Source of the DNA: Sipunculus nudus
Taxonomy: Eukaryota; Annelida; Sipuncula; Golfingiida; Sipunculidae
Reading direction: 5' to 3'
DNA: 64,000 nucleotides
Assembly (NCBI GenBank): GCA_026874595.1
Contig: CM049314.1
Location: forward strand, 12,826,729-12,890,728
Below the pieces are notes generated by a model. It saw nothing but the letters and a program-made list of their open reading frames with translations. It ran no database searches and was not told the origin of the DNA. Below are positions 11,506 through 23,640 of this stretch, in pieces. The translations under genes were made by a program, and so were the position numbers. Position 1 is the first letter of the stretch. Every line of letters starts with the position of its first letter.

Positions 11506-11557
<52 letters not shown>

Positions 11558-11570
11558 AATATATATATAC
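11506..11570. repeat. (TA)n microsatellite
   Basis: TATATA run interrupted by GATATA units. Confidence 0.95.
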
Positions 11571-11686
11571 AAGTAAAAAAAATAAAAACTTCTGACCATA
11601 ACTGGCAAATACCTTTTTATAGAACAAGAGGTAACTGAACTTCATTCTCTTCCAACCATTTGGATCTGTGTTCTGCCTGTTTTTAA

Positions 11687-11950
11687 TTAGCTCAGCTGAC
11701 TGTTAGTGTGCTGAGCTACAGCAGTCAGCCCCTGTCCATCATTTGTCCATCCTTCCATCCCTTAGACTGGCACATTTTGTTACCACTGGAGATGGAAACT
11801 TCTAATTTAGTGGACAGTTTCATCTATTTTAAGATATTCAATAGTACTGTTAATTTCACATATTGAAAACATGTGAGATTTATAAATGATCATCTAAGTA
11901 GCATCGTAACCCTTGGCTAAGATACAGCCATATCCTATGATGACAAGCCA
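11687..11950 (-). mobile_element. Fragment of a palindrome-ended element (hairpin end, reversed)
   Basis: TTAGCTCAGCTGACTGTTAG at 11687 is the reversed hairpin end, followed by CCATC-rich DNA (degenerate microsatellite) and TTAGACTGGCACATTTTG. No matching other end is seen before the exon at 12254, so the copy is truncated. From 11950 to 12253 nothing else is recognised. Confidence 0.6.
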
Positions 11951-12253
11951 ACTATGAATGAAAAGAGAAATTGTTTTTGATAATTGGAGTGTGAAACCAA
12001 ATGTGATTGCCAGGCTTGATTTATTTTATTTACTTGGAAAATAAATATTAAATCAAGGGTGAGAGCATTTAAAATCATGGTGGCCACACTGACTTGTATG
12101 ACAATTTGGATGCATTTATTGTATATGTGCTCTGTGTGAATCCAGGCTCATGTGCTGCGATAGGCCTTTATAATTAAAAAAGTAGGTAAACACAGCTTTA
12201 ATCATTCACTTAAAAGTAGGGTGTCATAATCATAAAACCTGCATTTTTTTCAG

Positions 12254-12366
12254 ATGAAGAGATTTACCTAGAGAGTTTCATGCATTTGACAGATGACCTG
12301 CTGCGTGATATTATTCCAAAAGTGGGACCAAGAGCCAAATTCCTCGCAAAACTTCAAGCCTTACAG
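12254..12366 (+). CDS. Exon 1 seen: C-terminal half of a SAM domain
   Basis: A T-rich tract ending in CAG precedes 12254. Thirty-seven codons follow, including LTDDLLRDIIPKVGPRAKFL, the diagnostic last helices of a SAM domain (a protein-protein interaction fold). The exon starts with two bases completing a split codon, so an upstream exon with the first half of SAM should exist; I did not find it. The 3' edge CAG|GTCTGA is a weak donor. Reading straight on, the same frame meets a TGA at 12370 and then stays open to the zinc-finger region of the transposase frame, so the true 3' limit is uncertain. Confidence 0.7.
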
Positions 12367-12447
12367 GTCTGACTCTTTCCAGTGGCCTTAGTGACCGTTT
12401 GTTATTCCTCGAGTACCAGTGCACCTGTATTTTCTCTGTTAATAGAA

Positions 12448-14934
12448 ATGGGTTATCTCTGCTTCATTTGTAAAGAAGAAATAACCAAAATTTCTCAGTT
12501 GAGATGGCATCTTAGGCTGATGCATATAATGTCATCAGTGAGGATCACACATTCATTTGTTACCAAAATGGTTGCATGCGCTCCTTTTCAAGATACAGTT
12601 CATACCGTAAGCACCTTGTGAATGCTCATTCTGAATGTGAGGAAGAGCCTGTATAAGAAACTCAGGTATGTGATCATGTTATTGTAAACAATTCCATTGA
12701 CTGTCACATTGATAACGCTGATCTAGACAATGAAAACATAGATGAACCTGTAGACGCTTCAGAGTGGTCTGTTCATGATGAATATGGTGTATGCATGCTG
12801 GCAGCTATGTTTATAGCAAAATTAAGAGCAAGCGGATCAATGACAATGCAAAATGCAAATCTCATTGTGCAGAACTCTACAGACATGACCATGGGTATTG
12901 TAGATCACCTTCAGAAATTTACCCTTTCAAAATTAAAGTGTGTGGCCGAAAATCCAGGGAATTTAGACAATGTAATCCAAAATTTAAAGTCTGAATTTCA
13001 ACTTCACAGGGAACCTTTCCATGGCCTCGCATCTCAGTACATGGAAAATAAATACTTTGTGATGCATGGCTCTCTACTAATGCCACAGGAGGTAGTACTT
13101 GGCCAGAGAACTGAACAAAAGAATAATCCAATCTCAGGTGAGACAACACAGGTTGTTAAACATGACACAATGTCATATGTGCCTATTGGATAGGTGTTGC
13201 AAAAGGTTTTAGAACTACCTGGTGTTTGGGTGGCTATCGAACAGAACAAATCGAAGGCTGATGGCATCCTTAGAGATTTCCATGATGGTAGCCACTACCA
13301 AAGCAGTGATTTGCTGTCTCAGCCAAACTGCATCACTCTGGGCTTGTACAATGATGACATGGAGACTGTCAATCCACTTGGATCACATACCAGTGTCCAC
13401 AAACTGGGTTTCTTTTACTATATTGTTAAGGAGTTGCCTCCGGTGTACAATTCACAACTTGTAAATTGTCACCTCCTGGTGTACTATTCTGCAGACAGAA
13501 AGAAGTATGGATTTTCCAGTATTATGTCCAATATAGTGAATGAACTAAAAAAGTTACATAAAGATGGAATAGAAATATGTGTGAATGATGTACAAATATG
13601 TGTGAAGGTAGCTTTGGGGCAGGTATCTGGTGACAACTTGGGCATGCATGGCCTCTTTGGTTTCTCAGAAAGCTTTGTGGCCAACCACCCATGCAGGTTT
13701 TGCCTGATACACAAGGAGGTGATGCAGACAACATACTTTGAAATTGGAGAAGTCTTGAGAGAGAAAGACCTGCATGACCAGCATGTTTTGGAAGTGACTG
13801 AAGATCCATCACATGTCTCTAAAACAGGTGTTACATGTTACACAAAATTACACTCCTGATGTCATGCATGACCTGCTGGAGGGAGTTTGCCCATATGAGC
13901 TCAGGTTATTGCTTAAGGTTCTTATACGAGAGAAAAAGTATTTTAGTCTTGATCTGCTCAATGAAAGAATTCGTTCTTTCAATTATGGATACTCAGAATA
14001 TGGTAGCAAACCAACAGAGATTTCTCATAGTTGTATCCATAGCAGTGGGGGCAAGATCAAGCAGTCTGCAAGTGAAATGTGGTGCTTGGTAAGACTGTTG
14101 CCCCTGATCCTTGGAGACAAGAATCCAGAAAATGACAAGCACTGGGAGCTATTGATCAGTCTCTGTGATATCATGGCAATAGTGTTTGCACCAGCCATCA
14201 GCAGTGGAGCAACATTTTTCCTTCAGTACAAGATTGCAGATCATTTGGAACTTTTCAAAGAGTTGTTTCCACAGGAAAGGCCGATTCCCAAGCAACATTA
14301 CATGACTCATTATCCACGATGTATTCGCCTTATAGGGCCACTTGTCAGGTTTTGGGTCATGCGTTTCAAGGCAAAACACAACTTCTTTAGGCATCTCTCC
14401 CACATTGTTTGCAATTTCAAGAACATATGCAAGACATTGGCCTACAGACATCAGCTGCAACAGTGCTTTCGCTTCTTTTCCGAGACAGACATTGATTTGA
14501 ACTCCCTAGAGATAGGAAATGGAAGCATGGTATTACTTGCTAATATTGATGGTGGTGTCATCATTTCTGAGCTTCTAGGGGTTGGCTTGTATGAAGATAT
14601 TTTCATGGCAACTAGGGTGAAGTACAATGGTATAACATATCGTTCAGGAATGGGACTTGTGATAGATGTTAACATGGAGTTTGGCGACCCTGTCTTTGGG
14701 AAGATACATCATGTGTTTGTTCTTGAGGGTGTTCACTTCATTATTGAATTGTGGCATACATTGTACTTTGATAGGCACACCTTTGCCTATTGTGTTGAAC
14801 AGGCTGAACCAATTATATTGCAAAGTATTACTCACAGGAGCCTCCTTGACCCTCAACCTGTACATATCAGAAGTTCAATGAATCAGGCAGACCATAACCT
14901 TTATTTCATAATGAAATACAAGCCATGGTACTAA
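12448..14934 (+). pseudogene. Zinc-finger DDE transposase, CACTA/EnSpm-like, decayed
   Basis: A reading path of about 820 codons with breaks. An N-terminal C2H2 finger (C-x2-C-x12-H-x4-H around 12460-12525) is followed in a shifted frame by a second finger-like CYQNGCMRSFSRYSSYRKH. The body then runs through 12700-13190, crosses a TAG at 13191-13193, continues to 13859, and shifts frame near 13830 into 13813-14934. Key segments are NPLGSHTSVHKLGFFYY, GDNLGMHGLFGF, a CRFCLIHK knuckle, YTPDVMHDLLEGV (catalytic Asp region) and HYMTHYPRCIRLIGPL. The usual RFEAKHNFF, which I take to hold the catalytic Glu, reads RFKAKHNFF here, so a key acid seems replaced by Lys. Family assignment is from memory of fish and invertebrate homologues. 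Confidence 0.75.
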
Positions 14935-15071
14935 ATGCCTATTCACACCTGAGGATATTGCCTGTTATAATCATCATAATGGATCTGCTTGCTCTGGTTT
15001 GCTATCATTAACAGATTAGAAAATATGTCAACTCACTGAAGAGTGAATTACAGTCATAATGCCATCTTTAG

Positions 15072-15261
15072 AAATCAAACCAAGATGGGACTACAGCAGC
15101 CAACAACTTGACCAGTTTGTGCAGTGATGATGTTGCCAACACCAACATAAGTCAAGGTAGTGACAGCCCGAACCTCAGTATAAGGAATGTCAGTGATAAC
15201 CCTGTTCCAAGTTCCAGTGACTGTGTTCAACCTACACAAGCCAAGATCGCAAAGCCTTTCT
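15072..15261 (+). CDS. Exon 2: Ser/Asn/Thr-rich linker of the SAMD3-like protein
   Basis: The frame is open from a TAG at 15069 and ends at TTCTAT|GTAAGT, a consensus donor, in phase 0. It encodes a low-complexity linker rich in Ser, Asn, Asp and Thr, ending in QAKIAKPFY. The next exon begins in phase 0 with DINDIL, so together they read PFY-DINDIL, as in relatives where a Ser-rich linker leads into an FDI-x-x-IL motif. The acceptor at 15070-15071 (TTTAG) is weak. Only 137 bases separate the transposase stop from this exon. Confidence 0.6.
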
Positions 15262-17017
15262 ATGTAAGTAGGATACTCAGACTCAGACCTTTGTGTCATG
15301 ATTTATAAACACGTTTTTAGCTCAGCTGACTATAAGTCATCTAAGCTATAGCGATGGTCCATTGGCCGGCCGGCCGTTAGCAGGGCACATTTTGAAACCT
15401 TTTGGACCTATGAATCCAAAAATTTGACATACAGTAAGATGTCCATAAGTTCTCCTACCAAACCAAACATTAGGTCACTGCAACCTCGTTCCTTTGAGAA
15501 ATTAAGGAAAAACCTCAATTTTTCATTAAAACACAACTTTTACACTTCAGAAAGGCCTAACATCAAAACCACTGCATTATTTTGTTCAAGTTACAGACCC
15601 AAACATAATGAACTTAGTCAAAATACATATTTTATCACTTAACATGAAAATTATTAGGGCTAGATAGCTTTTTTTCTAGTATTTAACAATATTTAACTTA
15701 GTTAAGTGTAAACTAAGAAAATAGATCAGTATTTTGTATATTATTTTAAATTATAAGCATAAATGCAAAATCAGTACCTCAAATTGATCGCAGTGATCGC
15801 CTTAACAGGGCACATTCTGAAATAAGAAGTGTGTAACGTTAGAGATCACAGAATTGATCTCTAACGGTTCAAATGTCTGATATAGCTTTCATACATCCTC
15901 GGGTTAGATCTCCTGCTAAACCTGGAACTGAGTCACTATGGCATCATTTGTTAATGTTTAAGAGTGAAAAACATTTCTTTGCATAAATCTTAAAACATTT
16001 CTCATTTCTAATGACTCACATTCAGCCACTTTACAAGCATTCAGTCCATTTCACTAAATATTCACACATAAAATTAGGTCACACCTATGTAATTTGTAGA
16101 AGATCCAGACAGAGGTTCAATTCCAGCCACTGAAACCAGTAGTAATGAGAAACATGGCACTTTTTCCAACCATTCAGACTAGAAATACCTTGTAGTAACT
16201 TCAGGTCTTAAGCTATCACCACATAGGAAATTGGGTCATTGTGACCTAGATTACCACAGCTGTGAACCATACCTGTGACGGTTTCATAATCAGTAAAATA
16301 TTGCTCATTTTATAATAATAAAGGCTATTGAATTACAGTTCTGCATTTTTAAAAACTTTGTTAAAACCATTGTGTACACACTTGAAATTAGCTCAAATTT
16401 ATGTCGTACGTGGAAGTTACAAGGAGAAATTTAGTTTCTCTCACTGTAAACATGAAGACTGGGCATTCTATAACCATTAAGGCTACTAACTACTGATTCT
16501 GCATTTAAAGATTTCAGGTCATGCTCTATCTTTGCATAGGAAAATGGGTCACTGTGACAAAGTTTGACACAGGGATGGACTGAAGTTCATTTCTCACATT
16601 AAGATTTTTTTCATTCACTAATCATGGGTGTATAACAACTATGACATATAATAGGGGAGACTGGGGCGCATTTGGACATGGGGTTCAATGGGACAGTGGG
16701 CCTGGTGTCCATATTTTTAATGGAAATTCCCAGAAGTCAAACTGAAAATGAGGCTTGGGGGACTCCATCTTTTGCTGTTACCGCCATATGTGCCAGATGT
16801 GGGGTTGGACCGGGAAGTCAAAAAATCAAATTTCAGGGGTCCAAAGTAAATTTCTTCAGGTAAGTTTTGAACCTTCTTGTCTTTAAATGCTCAGAGTTTT
16901 GTCCTATCCACATTATTGAGTAACCAGTAAAATACATTTACTAAAATTTGCCATAGTTGTTGTTGAGCCTCATTTCACATTTTCCACATGGTACATTGTT
17001 TGCTGTAAACAGACTGT

Positions 17018-17205
17018 ATGGGGTGCAATGGGACAGTCACTGCGGGGTGCAATGGAACATATGGGGTGCAATGGGACATGTCTCAATGCACCCCATGGCA
17101 TAGTTGGTACATGTCCCAATGCACCCCATGGCGTAGTTGGTACATGTTCCATTCCACCCCATGGCATAGTTGGTACATATCCAAGTGCACCCCAAGTGGA
17201 TATGG
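17018..17205. repeat. Left subterminal repeats of the pogo-like element
   Basis: GGGGTGCAATGGGACA occurs about three times forward (17018-17080), then its complement occurs as three tandem units of about 36 bp containing GCACCCCATGGCATAGTTGG (17085-17200). A matching forward/reverse pair lies near the right end (about 20178-20237). Such iterated sites often bind transposase. Confidence 0.85.
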
Positions 17206-17323
17206 GACTTAATATTAATAATTTTTTTTATTTAATCAGAGTATTATGACGTGTTATAAGTTAAACTTATTTGCTATTGTCTGTATTACATAATGTTTTT
17301 CTTGTTTATTTTCAGTTGTCAAC

Positions 17324-19443
17324 ATGGTCCGTTCTAGAAAAAGAAAAACAGATCGAGGAAAAACAGAAGAAAGTTTGATGCAGAGAGCTGTCGAATTGGT
17401 CCTTAAAGAAAAGCAGTCAATGAGATCTGTGGCTAAGAACCTTAATATTAAATCATCAACATTACATCGTTATGTACAAAAGGCTCAGAAATTTGGTAAA
17501 GATAACATTGGCTATTGCCCCAACTACGGCAATAACAGAGTGTTTAATGATCAACAGGAGCAGGAACTTGTGGAGTACCTGTTAGTGGCCTCTAAGCATC
17601 ACCATGGCCTAACAACAAAGGCACTGAAAGATCTGGCATTCCAGTATGCCATAAAAAATGAAATCAAAATTCCAGAGTCATGGAAACAGAATCAACGGGC
17701 AGGGGAAGATTTCTTGTATGGCTTCATGAAGCGTCATACTGAATTATCAATAAGAAAGCCTCAAGTAACCAGTCTTGCTCGATCTGTAAGCTTCAACAAA
17801 ACAAATGTTAACATGTTTTTTGACAATCTGGAACGTGTCATGGGAGAAACGGGGTTTGAACCTAGTAATATATACAACTGTGAAGAAACAGGTTTGACCA
17901 CAGTTCAGTCACCGCCAAACATAATAGCCCAAAAAATGCCAAGCAAGTTGGACAAGTGACTAGCGCTGAACGCAGAGTTCTAGTGACATTATGTGGTGCT
18001 GTTTCTGCAGCAGGTGGTTTTGTACCACCTTTCCTCATTTTTCCACGTGTCCATTTCAAAAACCACATGCTGCAAGGTTCCCCTCCTGGATCAGTTGGAG
18101 TCTGCAATCCTAGTGGATGGATGAATGCAGAACTCTTTGTAGCCTTTCATGACCACTTCATTAAGTTTGCAAAATGCTCCAAAACTGACAAGGTCCTCCT
18201 TATGATGGACAACCACCAGAGTCATATAAGCAATGAGTCCCTTCCCTTGAAAAATGCAAGGAGAATGGCATAATTATGCTTACCATCCCACCACATACCA
18301 GCCATAAACTACAACCCCTTGACCGGACAGTTTATGGACCCTTAAAGCGATATTACAATGATGCTTGCAACTATTGGATGATGGCAAATCCAGGAAAAGC
18401 AATCACCATTTATGAGATTGGTTCATTGCTGGGGATTGCTTTTCCTTTGGCATTCAATCCTACAAATATTACAAGTGGATTCAAGGCAGCAGGAATATTT
18501 CAATTCAACCGTCACATATTCAGGGATGACGAGTTTCTGTCCTCATATGTCACTGATCAGCCATTAAGTGAAGACAACAGTGCAGCTGGAGGGAAACCTA
18601 CAGAGGAAAGACACTGTGAGGACAACTCAGAAGAAGCGTCCATCCACATGACAGACACCAATGTCCCGAGCACTGCTGAGGTCCGTCCCAGTTGTAGTGG
18701 GGTAGAAGTTCAAACCCGATGCTCTACGCCGGCAGGTGAAAAATCTCAAGAAAATAAAGACTTCACAAAGCATGTTACTCCAGAAGAAATCAGACCATTC
18801 CCCAAATTGTTAAAAAGGTCGAGAAATGTTGGAAGAAAAAGAGCAAAAAGCCTTGTGCTAACAGACACTCCTATCAAGAAACAACTGGAAGATGAACTAA
18901 GAAACAAAAAGAAGCCAAGTTGCAAAAAGATCATCAACAAGAAAAATAATAAAAGGAAACCAGAACAGAAACAGGCCTGCAAAAGAGCTAAAAGAAATGA
19001 AATTTCAAGTGACAGTGAGTCCAGTGAAGAAATAGATGCCTGTCCATTGACAGATTCAGACACTGATACAGGACTGAATGAGAGGAATTGAGTTGGAATT
19101 GCCAACAAAACAGAATGTTAACCGTGGAAAATATGTATTGGTGAAATATGCGAGTATGAAAAAAATAGCATATTTTGCTGGACAAGTCCAAAACACAGAT
19201 GTTGACGGGGGAGTTGAAGTCAGTTTTCTTAAGTGTCTTTCACCTAGAAAAACAGAAGAGCAGCTGTACTTTCTCTGGCCTGAAGAGGAACGCAAAGACA
19301 CTGATATTGTCGAGTTGGAGGATATAGAGATGCTTTTACCGCAGCCTCAGAGTATCGGTGGCTCAAAAGGATGGCAAAAAAACTTGTGTTCTTGGGAGTT
19401 CACTTATCACATTATTTCCCATAAATGTGTGGATAAAACTTAA
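17324..19443 (+). pseudogene. pogo-family transposase, three frame breaks
   Basis: It begins with ATG at 17324. Residues 1-60 carry a Pipsqueak/CENP-B-type helix-turn-helix (SMRSVAKNLNIKSSTLHRYV). A DNA-binding extension follows (GEDFLYGFMKRHTELSIRKP), then the DDE core: IYNCEETGLTTVQ, where relatives have Asp in place of the first Glu of CEE; LLMMDNHQSH (second Asp); and IPPHTSHKLQPLD (third Asp). The tail is Lys/Ser/Glu-rich, then a C-terminal segment 19078-19443. Frames change near 17930 (an A6 run), near 18255 and near 19080. The loss of the first Asp and the shifts make it inactive. The reading order is otherwise complete, so the copy is fairly young. Confidence 0.9.
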
Positions 19444-22400
19444 GTGATTTAATGTTAACTAAGATGTCTAGTTCTTATTTTTACTGAAAGTGTAGTTAAG
19501 TTCCCATTCTTCTTGATAACAAGTCAACTTAGAAATACAGGATGCTATTATTATGGAACAGTGAAAGATTTGCTGCCGGAAACTACAGTGAACTTTATGA
19601 CCTAATGTAAGACTTGATTGTTTGTATTTTTATACTGTGATATTATAGGCCTGATCAATAATTGTGTCCATTTCAGTTTCAAAGCAGACTATCAAAATCA
19701 TTTCTTTCAAATTATAAACCTTTTTTTTTCATTGTTTACAGTTGTAATTGCAGAGCACCTGCAGAAAGAAAACCGCCTATGTTTTTTTTATGAAACTACT
19801 GGTAATAAGGCCTAGTTCCTAGTTCAAGCTGTCATAGTTCGTTATATACAGGAACATAGGATGTTGTTAAGTGGTCTAAAAATATTGTTTTATTAATATT
19901 CAAAGCTTTAGAAAGTACTGTTGTGGTTTCTCTTTTTTATAGTTATGATGAGGTTTATTTTCCACAGGTATAATGCATGTTTACCATGTTATTTACCAGA
20001 ACTACAGGACATTTCTGGAATAACTAGTCTGTTTTATAGCTGATAGCACTTGTATTCTTTGGGCAAGGGTAATTTTATTACTGCTTATTTATGTTTGGAT
20101 ATTTCTTGTTTCTAATAAAAATCAGATTTGATAAAAAAAATGTGTCTGTTGGAAGTAATGGATATGTCATCTTGTAATGTCCCATTGTACCCCATGTGTT
20201 GTCCCAGTGCACCCCACACCTGGGGTGCAATGGGACACTTTTTTCCATTTTTTAAATTGGCCACATTTCTTATGAAATGTCAGTTAATCACCACTTCAGT
20301 ATCTGTGTTGATGCAGCACAAACTAAAGTTATCTTTGCCATATACAACGTCTTTCCAAACATAAGCTACCGGAAATTATCTACAAAATAAGAAAAAATGT
20401 CCCGATGCGCCCCAGTCTCCCCTATATGGCATTAGGTCCCTGCAACAGCATATTTCAAACTACAGGTTATATTACATTTTTCATAATTAAAAACAAATCT
20501 AACCTTAGGGTATAGCTTGTGATTTCTGGCCAATGATGTTTCCAATTCAGTATTTGAAATCTTGGTCAAATATCAGCTGAGCACCAAGGCCCATGTCTTA
20601 TGAACAGCAGGCAACTGTTCCTGAGACATTTACAAAATCTTCTACTCAGCTAGCTATTTCCTGACTTGAACTTCAGGTCAGTGGCCAGTATACCAGCAAT
20701 CATGCTGTGAGAGGCCCCACTGCTTGATTCCCCTCAGCCAACTACAGCAAATTGTCTGTGGTGTTAAAGCTGAAACTGCTCAACCTTTTAGAAGTATAAC
20801 ATCTGTTGCTGAGCAAAGGTTTATTGGTGTTTCCAATGCCAAACAAGGGACCTATGGGTCACGACGCTCAGCTGTTATATATGATAAAGTAATATTATTT
20901 AGAAATGAGGCACATGCTGGTTTTGTGTGATAATAAATATAAGCTGTATTATGAGTTGTTGTTGTTTAGCTTATGTATGATATTGATAGTACCTTTGGAG
21001 ACAGGGAAGAGGATTGATTTCATTTATTTTATTAACAAATGGAGCACTATTGTCACACAGATTTTGACTTGGCCATATAACTTATAAGCAGAACATATAA
21101 TATAAGAGTTTAACTATTTATTAAAAAAAATACAAATATTGTCCCAAATATAATTTTTATTAAAAATAATAAGAGAATCATATGATTTTTTAAAATGAAA
21201 TATAACTGATATGATTATTAAAATAATATTAATGAATATATTCATGAATGCATTCATGAATACATTTTGAAAGTATTTGCATGAGTATTCATATATTTTC
21301 ATTTTTACCTGAATTCCCATTCTTTATGCAAGAAATTTTATAATGGAGTACAAAATCATATTCGTATTTAAATACAATTACAAAGTATTTGCACCATGTC
21401 TGGAATTTATTCAGTTTTCACCAAACAATGATGTTGAGAATCCAGAATATACAAAATTCACACATATAAATAATGATCATAAGTACCTGGTTTTATGGCT
21501 TTTATTTATATTAAAAAATAATTGTAAAAAATTCATTTTGGACTAATTTCACATCAATGTACACACTAGACACAGCAGGAATCTAGATTAATATTATCAA
21601 CTTCATCTTTGTCTAATTACCTTCATATGATCCCTAATGATTAGTAATGAATAATTTGATTTACTTCTTTATCATTAAAATTGAACTGAAAAATGACATA
21701 GGTGACTGCATGGTATTATTTGGAATATGTGACATTCTACCATCGATACAAGAAGTAACTGCAAGTTAATTTCCTGTTATTATAAACTAACATCTTTTTC
21801 TTTAATTTGTTATTAAAAACCAATTAAAATTTATTAATTTATTGTTTTTTGTTATGTTCTTGGTTAAAACTACTAGATGAGTTGGGTTGGACACCTGGAT
21901 CAACTGTGGCTTGCCATAAGCTGCCTGGATTCCATGTATGCCTCGCCTCAAGCATGCATAATTTGATGAAAGGTCAACAAGGTCAACATACAGGTGACTC
22001 AAGAGGGGCTGGAGAGAGCCAAAGTCTGACAGGGTCTCATAAAAAACATTAATAAAAGCTACAATTTTTGGCCAATTTCTTTCAGCTTTCTAAACTAAAA
22101 AGTGGAGATGCTTATGTGTGCATGATATGAAAATTATATCAACAGTGCTCACAGGAAACAAACGTGCCATGGTCACAGTTGGGCAAAATTTAAGGTACTA
22201 ATTTTATATTTATACTAAATAAAATTTGAAAAATTCAGAACTAATTTTGGGTATTCAATTGAATCTTGATTAAATAATGTTACATCCCTGACAAAAAAAT
22301 CTCTAGCTTCAGCAATGCTCTTGTTAAGGGAGTAAATATATTTCTTGATTTTTTACAAAGTGCATTATGTTTGGGCCCATAACTTAAAAAAATTACACAA

Positions 22401-23329
22401 TACTGACATCATTCTGGCATGTGCATAGAGAATGAAAAATATGTATATTATTTATGATTAAAGTCAGATCAGTGGTTTTGATATTAGGCAGTCTTGAAGT
22501 GTAACAATGGGTTTTTAATGGAAAAATGAAGTTTTTCATTAATATCTGGAATGTCCTAGTGACCAAATTCTTGGCATGGTAGGGCATTTTGGAGACATCT
22601 AACTGTATGCCGAATTTAAGGAACTTGGAGCTGAAGCTGGGGAGCTGAGTTCTTGCAAACTGCATAACACTAGCTTGATGTAAACAATATGTTACATGGT
22701 GCTTGAAAACTTGATTAAAATCTACAGTTTTTGATCAACTGGTTTCAAATTTTTGGTGTTAACAGTTGAAATGCTAACAAAAACATGCTGTGAAAATTAA
22801 ATCCACAGTACTTACAGGAAAAAAACGTGCCATGGTCAAAGTTGGGCAAAATTTAAGGTACCAATTTTTTATTTTTATTAATATTTTAAAAAATTTAAAA
22901 GATTTTCATCTAATTTTGGGTATACAATTTAATTTTGATTAATTAAAGTTATATTACTGGAAAAAAGGTCCATAGCATTAACATTTTTTGTGTTAAGTGA
23001 TCAAATATCTTTTCTGATTTTTTACAAAATGCATTATGTTTGGGCCCATAACTTTTTTAAATTAAATAGTACAGACATATTTTCTGGCATGTACATAGGA
23101 ACTATATAGAGGAATATTTATGGTAAATATGACGTAAAACAGATGAGTGGTTTTGATATTAGGCAGTCCTGAAGTGTGAAAATAGGTTTTTAATAAAAAA
23201 TTGAGGTTTTTCCTTAATTTCTAAAAGGAACGAAGTTGCAAACACCCAGTTTTAGGCTTGGTAGGAGATCTTGGGGACATCTAACATTATGCCGAATTTT
23301 GGATTCCTAGGTCTTACCCCTTATGAAAA

Positions 23330-23640
23330 TGAAAAGTACTCACATATATGTGCCTTATATGTGCCATATAAGGGCCTTATATGTCCCTTATATTTCCCAT
23401 ATAAGTGCTGTGTATGTGAGTTATATTTATATTGCAGCTATATGTTTAGCCAGGCATAGTTATATGTGAGTTATAAGGGAGTTGTATGTTTGTTATATGT
23501 CAGCTATAAGGGAGTCACACTTAAAGCTATTCTCTATATTTCAGTTATATGTGACTTGTATGGGAGATGTTAGGTAGCATGCACATGAAGGAGCTCTGTA
23601 TATGTCAGTTATATGTCAGTTATATGTTTATATACTTTGA
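23330..23640. repeat. Left subterminal array of the 4.08 kb transposon
   Basis: Degenerate tandem words of the form TTATATGTGCC / CATATAAGGG / GTTATATGTCA repeat about every 10-20 bases. The array mirrors the right array at 27000-27390. Confidence 0.85.

Larger units (their letters stand above)
16654..20422 (+). mobile_element. pogo-like DNA transposon (Tc1/mariner superfamily) with TIRs
   Basis: Perfect 18-bp terminal inverted repeats, GGGGAGACTGGGGCGCAT at 16654-16671 and its complement at 20405-20422, are flanked by TA on both sides (16652-16653, 20423-20424), the target duplication of this superfamily. The interior carries a pogo-type transposase in three frames. Both subterminal regions repeat GGGGTGCAATGGGACA. 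A splice acceptor (TTTATTTTCAG) lies just before the transposase start, suggesting an intron in the 5' leader. Total length is 3769 bp. Confidence 0.93.
15314..20602 (-). mobile_element. Palindrome-ended element (core A), split by a pogo insertion
   Basis: The reversed hairpin end TTTTTAGCTCAGCTGACTAT begins at 15314, followed by GGCCGGCCGGCC (microsatellite position) and core A sequence (CTACCAAACC, AGGAAAAACCTCAATTTT). A degenerate reversed other end, TCAGCTGAGCACCAAGGCCC, occurs near 20573-20602. Without the 3.77 kb pogo copy it is about 1.5 kb. The right boundary is the weaker call. Between 15800 and 16650 there is no gene; the DNA has several short segments telling of internal duplication (lines with GGGTCACTGTGACC). 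Confidence 0.6.

Noticed and set aside
13484-14675. Several minus-strand frames of 70-100 codons over the transposase
   Set aside because: Shadows of the + strand transposase, which has recognisable family motifs.
16970-17249. Overlapping frames with repeated Cys-Asn-Gly or Trp-Gly-Ala words
   Set aside because: Translations of the subterminal repeats of the pogo-like element in both directions.
18746-19301. Minus-strand frames rich in Leu/Phe/Ser over the pogo region
   Set aside because: Antisense shadows of the Lys/Ser/Glu-rich tail of the pogo transposase.
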